Assembly (NCBI GenBank): GCA_026708965.1
Contig: JAPOTY010000014.1
Coordinates: forward strand, 1 to 64,000
From: Gammaproteobacteria bacterium
GTDB lineage: Bacteria > Pseudomonadota > Gammaproteobacteria > Steroidobacterales > Foliamicaceae
Length of the DNA: 64,000 nucleotides
Reading direction: 5' to 3'
This document shows positions 26,095-34,323 of the stretch, piece by piece. The translations under genes and the position numbers were made by a program. The notes beneath the pieces are model-generated. The model had not been told where the DNA came from, did no database searches, and was given only the letters and a program-made list of their open reading frames with translations. Every line of letters begins with the position of its first letter. Within the stretch, counting starts at the first letter, position 1.

Positions 26095-27378
26095 CTATGC
26101 CAGCGGGCGACGGGCGGGCCTGCCCGTCTGGCGGACAATGGCCCGGGCGGCGATTTCGCCGGACCGAACCGCCGATTCGATGGTGGCGGGCAAGCCGGTG
26201 GCGGTCCAGTCGCCGGCCAGAAACACATTGGCGAACGCGCTGGCGGCGCCGGGGCGCAAGCGCGCTTGTTCCGGCGTTTGAACAAACGTGGCCCGCTTTT
26301 CTTTCACCACGCGGTACGGCGGAAGACTCGCCGGGTTGGCGGCCAGCGCGGCAGCCACATCGCGCCACGTTCGCTCGGCCAGCACCGCAGCTGATTCATG
26401 CACCAGACCGGCGGCGGCGCTGATGGTGACGGAGGCCACATCGCCGCGAATAAAAAGCCATTGCGCCGTGCCTCCGATCAGTCCGAGAAACGGGAGCTGC
26501 GCGGGAATATCGGCCGGCTGGGACAGGCGGAAATGCACATTCACGATGGGACTGCTTTGCAGCGGCGCAGCGAGCCCGGGCAGCAAGCCCGCTGCGGCCT
26601 GCGGCGGAACGGCCAGCACTACCCTGTCGTCCGCGCCGAGCCGCACGCGGCGCTCGCCGAAGCACAGCGTCTCCGCCCGTTCGTTCGACCGCTCGATTTG
26701 AGTGAGCCGCCGCTTGAATTGCAGCTCCGCTCCTTGGGCCCGCAGCCAAGCAAGCGCCGGGTCCACGAACGCGTCGGACAGCCCCCGCGCGGCGATTAGC
26801 GGACGGCAGGCGGCCTCGCCTTTGGCGAAGGTTTCGCGCAACACCGGCTGCAGCAATTGCGCGGCACCCTCGGTGGCCGGCATATTCAGCGCCGCCACGG
26901 CAAGCGGTTCCCAGAAACGCTCAAACAGCACGCCCCGGCTGCCCACGCAGTCCGCGACTGTCCGGCCGGGTCCGGCGAGCATCAATGCGAGCGCTGAAAG
27001 ATGGCTCCACGCCGAGGCGCCAGGCGTTCTTCTGCCGGGATGAAAAATCCACCAGGGCACGATGCCCGCGTTGGGGCGCAGCATCCATCGCCGCCCGCTG
27101 CCCACATCGAAAAAGGGAAAGCAGGCTTTTTTCGGTCCGACCAGCGCGTTGGCGGCGCCGATCAGCGAGAGATAGCGGGCAGTCGATTGGTTGCCGCTCA
27201 GCAACAGATGATTGCCGTTATCGATGCTGCACCCGAGCCGGGCATCGGCAAAGGAGCGGCAGCGCCCGCCGGCCCGCCCGCTTGCCTCATGCAGCACGAC
27301 CGCATGCTTTTGCGCGAGCAGGGAAACCGCTGCGGAAAGCCCCGCCAGCCCGGCGCCTATGACGTGCGTTCGGGGCAA
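26095..27378 (-). CDS. hpnE: Squalene-associated FAD-dependent desaturase HpnE
   Basis: Flavoprotein that reduces hydroxysqualene to squalene, the last step of the HpnCDE route. 427 residues. It shows the N-terminal THVIGAGLAGLSAAVSLL dinucleotide motif, then HEASGRAGGRCRSF and DNGNHLLLSGN, which is typical of HpnE, and a C-terminal FLAGDWTATGLPATIESAVRSG contact. It is 18 bp downstream of hpnD and should be co-transcribed. It is convergent with the sterol operon, with repeat copy A between them. It belongs to the same superfamily as the flavoprotein at 7647 but has clear HpnE landmarks. Confidence 0.92.
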   Translation of the reverse strand: MPRTHVIGAGLAGLSAAVSLLAQKHAVVLHEASGRAGGRCRSFADARLGCSIDNGNHLLLSGNQSTARYLSLIGAANALVGPKKACFPFFDVGSGRRWMLRPNAGIVPWWIFHPGRRTPGASAWSHLSALALMLAGPGRTVADCVGSRGVLFERFWEPLAVAALNMPATEGAAQLLQPVLRETFAKGEAACRPLIAARGLSDAFVDPALAWLRAQGAELQFKRRLTQIERSNERAETLCFGERRVRLGADDRVVLAVPPQAAAGLLPGLAAPLQSSPIVNVHFRLSQPADIPAQLPFLGLIGGTAQWLFIRGDVASVTISAAAGLVHESAAVLAERTWRDVAAALAANPASLPPYRVVKEKRATFVQTPEQARLRPGAASAFANVFLAGDWTATGLPATIESAVRSGEIAARAIVRQTGRPARRPLA

Positions 27379-27396
27379 ACCCGTTGGGAGCTTGCG

Positions 27397-28302
27397 CTAG
27401 CCGCTCGTTCGGGAATGGAGGAATCCATGGCGCAGCACCATCCAAAGCTTGCGGCAGCGGCCTATGGCAACCGGCTCCGCCCATTGCTGCCAGCCCCGGG
27501 CGTCAAGCTTCTTGAGCGTATGCCTGTAGATCTCCATCATGATAACGACCGGTCGGGTCACGCGCTGGCTTAATTGCGGCAGCAGCTTGTCCGTTTTCGA
27601 GTAGTAGCCGATCGCGCGTCCGGCCAGGTCCGCGCAAGCAGCGGGGAAACGGGGATGCGCGATGATGTTGCCAATGCCCTTGCCGCCCACGCGGTGCCGC
27701 TGAAGAAGCTCTTCCGGCACGTAAAGCCGCTGTCGCCCCGCATCCTCGTTGATATCCCGCAAAATATTGGTGAGTTGCATGGCGTGGCCCAGCGCCACGG
27801 CGATTTCCGGCCCGGCCCGCCGCGGCATCCCGAAGGCGCGAATGGACAGCATGCCCACGGCGCCGGCTACCTTGCGGCAATAATCGAGCAGAGCCTCCAG
27901 ATCTTGCATGCGCACCGTCTGGGCGGCATCGATCGCAACGCCATCAATCACCAAGTGGAATTCCTCCTGCGGCAGGCGGAAACGCTCCACCGGTTCAGCC
28001 AGGGCCTGCGTGACAAGGCATTGCGGCTGTCCGCAGTACAGATGCCGGATTCTTTCCCGCCATTCATCGAGCGCCCGCAGCTTGTCGCCTGTCTTGCCGG
28101 GATCATCGGCGATATCGTCCACCGCGCGGCAAAACGAGTAGATCGCGTACATCGCTTGGCGCCGCTGTTCCGGGAGCAGGCGCATCCCCCAGTAAAACGA
28201 GCTTTTCGAATTTCGCACAAGCTGATGCACATGCGCCTTTGCGGCCTCGCCTTGCTCAACCGGGCGCAGCGCAACAGGCGTGGATGAATGATTCAAACTC
28301 AC
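27397..28302 (-). CDS. hpnD: Presqualene diphosphate synthase HpnD
   Basis: Condenses two farnesyl diphosphates into presqualene diphosphate. 301 residues with both Asp motifs, SFCRAVDDIADDP and TNILRDINEDAGRQR, plus YCRKVAGAVGMLS. These distinguish HpnD from HpnC, which is also present (17517-18383). It is the first gene of the hpnD-hpnE pair on the minus strand. The pairing with HpnC and HpnE, rather than with a desaturase series, argues for squalene and against carotenoid synthesis. Confidence 0.92.
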   Translation of the reverse strand: MSLNHSSTPVALRPVEQGEAAKAHVHQLVRNSKSSFYWGMRLLPEQRRQAMYAIYSFCRAVDDIADDPGKTGDKLRALDEWRERIRHLYCGQPQCLVTQALAEPVERFRLPQEEFHLVIDGVAIDAAQTVRMQDLEALLDYCRKVAGAVGMLSIRAFGMPRRAGPEIAVALGHAMQLTNILRDINEDAGRQRLYVPEELLQRHRVGGKGIGNIIAHPRFPAACADLAGRAIGYYSKTDKLLPQLSQRVTRPVVIMMEIYRHTLKKLDARGWQQWAEPVAIGRCRKLWMVLRHGFLHSRTSG

Positions 28303-28409
28303 TCTGCTTTCCCCCGCAACTTGTCGATCGCATCCAACAGTTTAAAGCCCCGGCGCCCGTTCGCGAAATCCGGGTGGCCGCCTTTATCCGCTGCTTGCAG
28401 GCGCAGTTT

Positions 28410-29099
28410 CTACCGTAACTGCTCGCTGCGGTCAAGTTCGCGGCGCAGCGCCCGGCCGGTTATTCGCGACACCACTGCCAGCAGCGCCGCTGTTGCCACC
28501 AGGCCGCCCAGCAGTAGCGGCTGCGGCAGGGAGGACGCCCCATGACCGGAAATGGCCAGGCTGGACGTGACCGAACCGAGGTACAGATACACCACGCAGG
28601 CGGGCAGCATGCCGGCGGCGGTGCTGAATACGTAGGCTCCGAACCCGACCCGCGTGAGGCCCAGCGCATAGTTGAGCAAGTTATAGGGAATCACGATCGA
28701 AAGCCGCGCCAATAGCACGATCAGCCAGCCCCGGTGCCCAATGGCGCTGTCGAGGGCGCGCAGCCGGGGCATGGCGCGGAGTTTCGATTCCACCCAGCTG
28801 CGGGCCAGAAACCGGCCTGTCAAAAAAGCGCAGATCGCGCCCAGTGTGCTGCCCAGCCAAGCCAGAGGCAGGCCCTGGGCCACGCCGAACACGATGCCGC
28901 CGGCGAGCATCAGCAGCGAGCCGGGCACCATGCAAACAGCCGCAATCACGAAGGCCAATACGAAGGCGGCCTTGGCGGCGCGCGGGTTAGCCTGCGCCCA
29001 CTCGATCATGCGCTCCATCCAATCGTCAATCGGCAGGTAGGCCGCTGCCGCCAGCAGCGCCAGCAGCGCTATCGCCAGCATGAGCGCTCGCTTTTTCAT
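28410..29099 (-). CDS. TVP38/TMEM64 (VTT domain) family membrane protein
   Basis: 229-residue integral membrane protein. The VTT signature is present: PGSLLMLAGGIVFG, then GSTLGAICAFLTGRFLAR and a late VIPYNLLNYALGLTRVGF. The family is distantly related to DedA and is linked to membrane lipid homeostasis or scrambling; no specific substrate can be inferred. The start codon overlaps the stop of the upstream MFS gene (ATGA at 29099-29096), so the two are coupled. The 107 bp to hpnD shows no clear terminator, so read-through into hpnD-hpnE is conceivable. Confidence 0.85.
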   Translation of the reverse strand: MKKRALMLAIALLALLAAAAYLPIDDWMERMIEWAQANPRAAKAAFVLAFVIAAVCMVPGSLLMLAGGIVFGVAQGLPLAWLGSTLGAICAFLTGRFLARSWVESKLRAMPRLRALDSAIGHRGWLIVLLARLSIVIPYNLLNYALGLTRVGFGAYVFSTAAGMLPACVVYLYLGSVTSSLAISGHGASSLPQPLLLGGLVATAALLAVVSRITGRALRRELDRSEQLR

Positions 29100-30427
29100 G
29101 GCATTCCGGCCTTGCCCCGATCACTGCTTCGATAGGCGGCGGCGCAATATCGGAACGTGAAGGCGGCGGCCGGCAGAGTGCAGGCGGCCATGGCTGCCAA
29201 GGCCAAAGGCAGGCGCTCCGGCGATCCAAAAACGCGCTCTGTCAAGAGGGCCACGCCCACCGGCCCCAGCGACAATCCAGCCAGATTGATGCAGAACAAG
29301 TACACGGCGATGACTCTGGCGCGGAAGCGGTTGGGGGTCACTTCGTTGAGCGCCACCGGAGCGATTCCGAAAGGCATGCTGATCAGGCATTGAGTGATGC
29401 CGATCAACGCCAGCGCGGCCCAAGCGGCGGGGGCGAACGGGTAATAGAGCGCAAAGGGCAGCGCTGCCAGCGCCACGCCTAAGGCCACGCGAATCTCGGC
29501 ATCGCGCGGAAAGCGCCGCCGCAGCCGCTGCGCCGCCATGCTGCCGAGATAAACGCCTAGCGGCGCCGTCACTAGGGTGACCGCTCCCAGCCCCATACCG
29601 GTCTGGGCCGGGGTCCAGTCAAATTCCCGAATCAGGAAGGCGGGCGTCCAGGCGCCGAAACTATAGGAGTAGGTCACCTGGAAGGTAAAGCCCAGGCAAT
29701 GAGTGAAATAGAGCCTTCGCTTCGCGCCTCCGAGGTGGCGGATGAATCCGCGCGCCGTTGTTGGGCGGCCGGCGGAGTCGCCGTGGCGCGTGGTTTCGCG
29801 CACCGAAGCCAGCGTGAGCAGCCCCAGCGCAACGCCGGGCAGCCCCACCACGATGAAAACCACCTGCCAGCCGCGCAGCGAGCCCAGCAGCGGCACGCTG
29901 GCGCCGCCGCCGCCCGCCACCCAGTTGATCACCAGTCCGCCCGCCAGCGCGGCGAGCCCAATTCCCAAGTAAAGCCCGATTGCGTAGGTGCTGGTGGCGC
30001 GCAGCCGCGCCTTGGGCGGAAAGTAGTCCGCGATCAGAGAGTAGGCGGCGGGAGACAGCGCCGCCTGGCCCACGCCCACCAGCATTCGGGCAATGAACAA
30101 CTGCGCGTAGTTGGCTGCCAGCCCGCAAGCCGCGGTGGCCAGGCTCCAAAGAATCACGCCGGCGGCGATCACCGCCGGCCGCTTCCAGAGATCGGCGATA
30201 CCGGCGGCGAACAGGCCCAGCGTGGTGTAGAAGGCGGCGAACGCAAGTCCGTAGAGCATGCCGATTTGCACATCGCTCAATGCCAGATCCTGCTTTAGCG
30301 GCTCCACCAGCAGCGTGAGGATATTGCGGTGCAGGAACGCGCACAGATACAGCGCCATCAGCAAGCTCGCCACGTACCACGCATAACCGCGGCGCGGCCA
30401 CTTTCCCGGCGGCGCGCTTATCGCCAC
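29096..30427 (-). CDS. MFS transporter, spinster-like
   Basis: Twelve-helix major facilitator, about 443 residues from GTG 30427. The N-terminal half has a family-type loop after helix 2 (GIADLWKRPAV) and a helix-4/5 region with RMLVGVGQAALSPAAYSLIADYF, which resembles spinster-type carriers. The substrate is unknown; location near lipid genes makes a lipid or sterol-related cargo possible. The frame stays open upstream to TTG 30523, but that stretch runs through the AT-rich intergenic region with DnaA-like sites, so the GTG is preferred. Coupled to the VTT-domain gene. Confidence 0.83.
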   Translation of the reverse strand: MAISAPPGKWPRRGYAWYVASLLMALYLCAFLHRNILTLLVEPLKQDLALSDVQIGMLYGLAFAAFYTTLGLFAAGIADLWKRPAVIAAGVILWSLATAACGLAANYAQLFIARMLVGVGQAALSPAAYSLIADYFPPKARLRATSTYAIGLYLGIGLAALAGGLVINWVAGGGGASVPLLGSLRGWQVVFIVVGLPGVALGLLTLASVRETTRHGDSAGRPTTARGFIRHLGGAKRRLYFTHCLGFTFQVTYSYSFGAWTPAFLIREFDWTPAQTGMGLGAVTLVTAPLGVYLGSMAAQRLRRRFPRDAEIRVALGVALAALPFALYYPFAPAAWAALALIGITQCLISMPFGIAPVALNEVTPNRFRARVIAVYLFCINLAGLSLGPVGVALLTERVFGSPERLPLALAAMAACTLPAAAFTFRYCAAAYRSSDRGKAGMP

Positions 30428-30455
30428 GCCCGCCTGTCGATTAAGTGTGCGGGGC

Positions 30456-30653
30456 TGTGGATAAGTGTGTGGAGAAAGTGGCTGAAAAGTATTCCGGCTA
30501 TTGATTTTCGAGCTTTTCCACAACGGGGGAAGATTTCCGCAAAAGAATAAAACAAATTATTTATCAGTGCATTAAGCCATCTTGGCAAAACCGTTTTCGG
30601 AAACTTTCCGTAATTGGAAGTGGCCCATACGGTTTTCGATCGGATGTGCATAA
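30456..30653. other. AT-rich intergenic region with DnaA-box matches; candidate replication-origin-like segment
   Basis: The gap between the MFS gene and rdgB (30428-30739) is markedly AT-rich. It holds two perfect TTATNCACA matches, both on the minus strand (30456-30464 as TTATCCACA and 30645-30653 as TTATGCACA), and a one-mismatch copy on the plus strand (30514-30522). A very AT-rich run at 30541-30575 lies between them. This is the composition of an oriC or a DnaA-regulated promoter. No dnaA, mnmG or other classical oriC neighbour is in the window. Confidence 0.4.
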
Positions 30654-30739
30654 CTCATCGTTGCCGGGGGTATCGGCGCGCTGCGGGCGGCGCGATATCG
30701 GGCAACGCGCTGATGGGGGGAAACGCGCCCGCAGCGGCG

Positions 30740-31348
30740 CTAGCCAGCGGCATTTCGTCCGGCCTCCACGAGCGCCCGCAATTTGCGCGCCGCTGCCCCC
30801 CGGTGGCTGACGCATCCCTTTTCATCGCGGCTCATCAGCGCCGCGCATTTGCCGCTGTCGCGATCAAGGAATACCGGATCGTATCCGAACCCTCCGCCGC
30901 CTCGCGGGCTTTGCGCGATACTGCCTTCCCATACGCCGTGGGCGATCAGCGGAGCATCCTCCCCGTCGGGCGGAACAAGCGCGAGCACGCAACGGAAGCG
31001 CGCGCTTCGATGCGGCGTGGCAACGCCGCCGAGTTCCGCCAGCAGCTTGCGGATATTGGCGCTCGAGTCGGCGTTGCGCCCCGCATAGCGCGCCGAGAAA
31101 ACGCCGGGCGCTCCGTTCAGGGCGTCAACCTCCAGACCTGAGTCGTCGCTGAGCGCCGGCCGCCCGCATTGCGCCGCTGCGGCGCGGGCCTTGATCAGCG
31201 CGTTTTCCTCAAAAGTGGTGCCGGTTTCCTCCACCGGATCAAGGTTGAGTTCGCTCATCGAGATCAAACGAAACTGCCTCCGGAACAATTCCTGGAGCTC
31301 CTTGAGTTTCCCGGGATTGCCGGAGGCCAGCACGACGGCGCCGATCAT
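30740..31348 (-). CDS. rdgB: XTP/dITP (non-canonical purine NTP) pyrophosphatase RdgB
   Basis: House-cleaning enzyme that hydrolyses ITP, dITP and XTP to monophosphates. 202 residues with the family signatures LASGNPGKLKEL at the N-terminus, DDSGLEVDALNGAPGVFSARY in the middle and GFGYDPVFLDRDSG, plus SHRGAAARKL at the end. It starts 4 bp after the rph stop, and rph-rdgB is a common gammaproteobacterial pair. The frame extends upstream into rph, but ATG 31348 is the natural start. Confidence 0.94.
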   Translation of the reverse strand: MIGAVVLASGNPGKLKELQELFRRQFRLISMSELNLDPVEETGTTFEENALIKARAAAAQCGRPALSDDSGLEVDALNGAPGVFSARYAGRNADSSANIRKLLAELGGVATPHRSARFRCVLALVPPDGEDAPLIAHGVWEGSIAQSPRGGGGFGYDPVFLDRDSGKCAALMSRDEKGCVSHRGAAARKLRALVEAGRNAAG

Positions 31349-31352
31349 CACG

Positions 31353-32084
31353 CTAGCCCGACTGCTCCAGCGCCTGTTCTTGCGCCGCCAGTATCCGCTG
31401 GATGCCGCCGCCGGCAAGGTCCAGCATCTGGTCGAGTTCCCCGCGAAGGAAAGCGTGCGATTCGGCGGTTCCTTGCACCTCGATGAGGCCGCCGGCCTCG
31501 TTCATGACCACGTTGATATCCGCCTCCGCTTCGGAATCCTCCGCATAGTCGAGATCTAGGACCGCTTGGCCGCGATAAAGCCCCACGGAAATGGCGGCAA
31601 CCTGGCCGTGCAGCGGGTAACGGCGGAATTTTCGCCGGCAGGCCAGGGTGAGCGCCAGCCAGCCGCCGCACACCGAGGCGGTGCGGGTGCCGCCGTCGGC
31701 CTGCAGCACATCGCAATCGATGGTGACCGTGCGCTCTCCCAACGCTTCGAAATCGACGCAGGCCCGAAGCGATCTTCCGATCAGCCGCTGGATTTCCATG
31801 CTGCGCCCGGTTTGCCCGCCGGCAACCGCTTCACGCCGGCCGCGAGTATTCGTTGCGCCGGGCAGCATGCCGTATTCCGCCGTTACCCAGCCGCGGCCGG
31901 AGCCGCGCAGGAACCTCGGCACTGAAGCGTCGATGCTCGCGGTGCAGAGCACCCGCGTGTCGCCGAAATGCGCCAGCGCCGACCCCGGCGCGTGCTTGCT
32001 GTAGCCAATCTCAAAGCGCACCGGCCGCAGCTCGTCCGGCGCCCGGCCGCTGGGGCGTTCCTTAAGTGATTTTTTTTCCGGCAT
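31353..32084 (-). CDS. rph: Ribonuclease PH
   Basis: Phosphorolytic 3'-5' exoribonuclease that trims tRNA 3' ends. 243 residues with [44 protein letters not shown] and [16 protein letters not shown], all hallmark RNase PH blocks, and a C-terminal [11 protein letters not shown]. Full length and intact. It is divergent from yicC with a 130-bp gap and leads the rph-rdgB operon. Confidence 0.96.
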   Translation of the reverse strand: MPEKKSLKERPSGRAPDELRPVRFEIGYSKHAPGSALAHFGDTRVLCTASIDASVPRFLRGSGRGWVTAEYGMLPGATNTRGRREAVAGGQTGRSMEIQRLIGRSLRACVDFEALGERTVTIDCDVLQADGGTRTASVCGGWLALTLACRRKFRRYPLHGQVAAISVGLYRGQAVLDLDYAEDSEAEADINVVMNEAGGLIEVQGTAESHAFLRGELDQMLDLAGGGIQRILAAQEQALEQSG

Positions 32085-32214
32085 AGAGGCGCTATCTTAT
32101 CGCTGCCAAGGATTATTGGGCGCAAGCAAGCGGATTTTCGCTGCCCGGCAACCGCTTGCAGGCTAGAATTGCACAGCACGGCTGTTGCGGAAGCGCAAAA
32201 CGGCATATTAAGAC

Positions 32215-33081
32215 ATGATTCGAAGCATGACAGGCTACGCCAAGGCGGAGCACCGCAGCGAGAACGGCTGGCTGCAGTGGGAGTTGCGCTCGGTCAATCA
32301 CCGGCATTTCGATGTGGATCTCCGCATGCCGACGGTGTTCCGGGCACTTGAGCCGGAATTTCGCAGCCTTATGGCGTACCGACTCGGCCGAGGGCACTTG
32401 GATGCGCGCCTGTCCTGGCGCCCGCCGGATAAACTCGCGGACAATATCAAGATCAATACGCGATTGGCGGTGCGCGTGATCGGCTACGCCCGCGTGCTTG
32501 CCGAGCAGATGCGCCGGCCCGCGCCGATCAGCCCGCTGGAGGTGATGCGCTGGCCGGGCGTGATCGAGGAGCAGGTGGCTGATCAGAGCCACATGTCGGG
32601 CGACGCGCGCAAGCTTCTCCACAAGGCATTGGACGAATTGCGCAAAGCGCAAGCGAGCGAAGGCAGCACGCTGAAGAGCGCCATCGAAAGCCGCTGTATG
32701 GAAATGGAGGAATTGCTCGAGCGGTACCGCGTTCGCTTTCCCGATTTGCGGCAGCAGAACTGGAAAAAAATGCACGAGCGCCTGAAATCCATTCAGGTGC
32801 GGGTGGACGCGGAGCGGCTGGAGAAGGAAGTGGCGCTGCTGATGATGCGCAATGACATCAGCGAGGAGCTGGATCGTCTCGACGCGCACTTGGCCGCGTT
32901 GAGGGCGACGCTCAAAGCCAGCGAGCCCATTGGCAAGCGGGTCAACTTTTTGCTTCAGGAAATCGGCCGGGAAGCCAATACGCTGGCGGCCAAGTCGAGC
33001 GATGCAAAGGGAACGCACGAGGCGGTGGATATGCGGGTTCTCGTTGAGCAGATGCGGGAGCAGGCCCAGAACATCCTGTGA
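32215..33081 (+). CDS. yicC: YicC-type endoribonuclease
   Basis: 288 residues, beginning MIRSMTGYAKAE and containing ELRSVNHRHFDVDLRMP, with the C-terminal NFLLQEIGREANTLAAKSSD block of the YicC family. Members form ring-shaped oligomers and act as endoribonucleases in RNA turnover. The stop overlaps the GTG start of gmk (GTGA), matching the widespread yicC-gmk pair. It leads a plus-strand run through gmk, rpoZ, spoT, ridA and recG. Confidence 0.94.
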   Translation: MIRSMTGYAKAEHRSENGWLQWELRSVNHRHFDVDLRMPTVFRALEPEFRSLMAYRLGRGHLDARLSWRPPDKLADNIKINTRLAVRVIGYARVLAEQMRRPAPISPLEVMRWPGVIEEQVADQSHMSGDARKLLHKALDELRKAQASEGSTLKSAIESRCMEMEELLERYRVRFPDLRQQNWKKMHERLKSIQVRVDAERLEKEVALLMMRNDISEELDRLDAHLAALRATLKASEPIGKRVNFLLQEIGREANTLAAKSSDAKGTHEAVDMRVLVEQMREQAQNIL

Positions 33082-33728
33082 CATCGGGAGCGGCGCCCCG
33101 GCTATTTGTCGTTTCCGCTCCTTCCGGCACCGGCAAGACCACAATCGTCAGGCGCCTGGTTGGCGGCCATCCCGGCATCAGCCTCGCGGTTTCCCATACC
33201 ACGCGCCCCGCGCGGGACAATGAGCGGCACCAGCGGGACTACTTCTTCGTGACCGACAAAGCCTTCGACGCAATCCGGGACGGCGATGGCTTTCTGGAGC
33301 ATGCCGAAGTGTTCGGCAATCGCTATGGCACCAGCCGCAGGGAGGTGGAGGACAAGCTGGCGAGCGGGCGCGGGGTGATCCTCGAAATCGATTGGCAGGG
33401 GGCCGCGCAGATTCGCCGCGCCATGCCCGAGGCGGAGACTGTATTCCTGCTGCCGCCTTCGCGCGCCGAATTGCAGCGGCGCCTTGAGGGCCGCAACAGC
33501 GACTCGCCGGAGGTGCTCGCGCGCCGTTTATCGGAGGCTCGCGAGGATGTGGGCAAGTGGCGCGATTTTCATTATGTGCTCATCAATGATGATCTTGACG
33601 AGACCTATCGGCGGATGTCTCTTATTCTTCAGGGCGGCGGCGACCGGTATTCAACCGGCGGCAAGCGCCGCCGCGAGCGCGTCGAGCAACTCATCGCTTC
33701 CGGCGGCTGGTCAACGACGCTGCCATAG
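33078..33728 (+). CDS. gmk: Guanylate kinase
   Basis: Phosphorylates GMP to GDP. About 216 residues from GTG 33078, with P-loop [12 protein letters not shown], the GMP-binding [11 protein letters not shown] and RDYFF, and [13 protein letters not shown] and [12 protein letters not shown]. The GTG start overlaps the yicC stop. A large inverted-repeat element (copy B) begins 8 bp after its stop and could attenuate transcription into rpoZ. Confidence 0.96.
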   Translation: MTSGAAPRLFVVSAPSGTGKTTIVRRLVGGHPGISLAVSHTTRPARDNERHQRDYFFVTDKAFDAIRDGDGFLEHAEVFGNRYGTSRREVEDKLASGRGVILEIDWQGAAQIRRAMPEAETVFLLPPSRAELQRRLEGRNSDSPEVLARRLSEAREDVGKWRDFHYVLINDDLDETYRRMSLILQGGGDRYSTGGKRRRERVEQLIASGGWSTTLP

Positions 33729-33736
33729 CGCACGGG

Positions 33737-33844
33737 CGCGTCCTTCCATCCATGGCCTGGGCGGAGCGTCGGCGGCAGGAGCCGCCGCCGAGCCCCAAGG
33801 ATGGGTTCATGCGTCTCCGTCCAGGCCATGGATGGAAGGACGCG
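33737..33844 (+). repeat. Core-plus-private-arms intergenic element, copy B
   Basis: 29-bp arms (33737-33765 and 33816-33844) pair along their whole length with one G-T wobble. They enclose a core (33766-33815) nearly identical to copy A at 25992-26039. The arm sequence is unrelated to the arms of copies A and C. It sits directly after gmk in the gmk-rpoZ-spoT run. Confidence 0.88.
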
Positions 33845-33927
33845 GGCAGGCGCGCAAAGCCTTGCAGGGCAATGCCGGATTGATGCAGAATGCAACCTCG
33901 CTAGGACTTCTCCAAACAGGAACAGCC

Positions 33928-34179
33928 GTGGCCAGAATTACCGTTGAAGATTGCCAGCAGCGCATTGGAAATATTTTCGACCTCGTGCGCGTTGCCGCTA
34001 TCCGCGCGCGGCGCTTGGCCAACGGCGCCGAGCCCTTGGTGTCCCGCGAGAATGAAAAGCCTTCGGTAGTGGCCCTGCGCGAAATCGCCGCAGGCCTGGT
34101 GACTGAAGAAAGCCTTAAGGAGCACGAGCGATCCGTCGAGGAGGCTTTTGCCACTTCGGAAGAAGCCCGCGAGTACTGA
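33928..34179 (+). CDS. rpoZ: RNA polymerase omega subunit
   Basis: 83 residues starting at GTG 33928: [19 protein letters not shown] and [11 protein letters not shown], followed by [14 protein letters not shown], the standard omega sequence. Omega stabilises beta-prime during RNA polymerase assembly and takes part in ppGpp binding. Its position between gmk and spoT is the usual gammaproteobacterial order. The C-terminal acidic tail is typical. Confidence 0.96.
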   Translation: MARITVEDCQQRIGNIFDLVRVAAIRARRLANGAEPLVSRENEKPSVVALREIAAGLVTEESLKEHERSVEEAFATSEEAREY

Positions 34180-34323
34180 GCCGGGCGGCTGCCGCGGCGC
34201 GAGGCCCGTTCGGCGCCTGCGCTATCTTTAATCGGCTGAGGCGTTTGCTGCCACCCATCCCCGGCACATTCCGGGAACCGGTTATCGTATGGCGGTGGCG
34301 GCATAGCGGCAACGGGGATAGTC

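Noticed and set aside
27397..28302. Phytoene synthase/carotenoid pathway
   Set aside because: The two synthase-like proteins and the flavoprotein match the HpnC/HpnD/HpnE trio, and no CrtI, CrtY or similar gene is present.
30427..30523. Longer N-terminus for the MFS transporter from TTG 30523
   Set aside because: The extra 32 residues are encoded by the AT-rich region with DnaA-like sites and have no transporter character; GTG 30427 is preferred.
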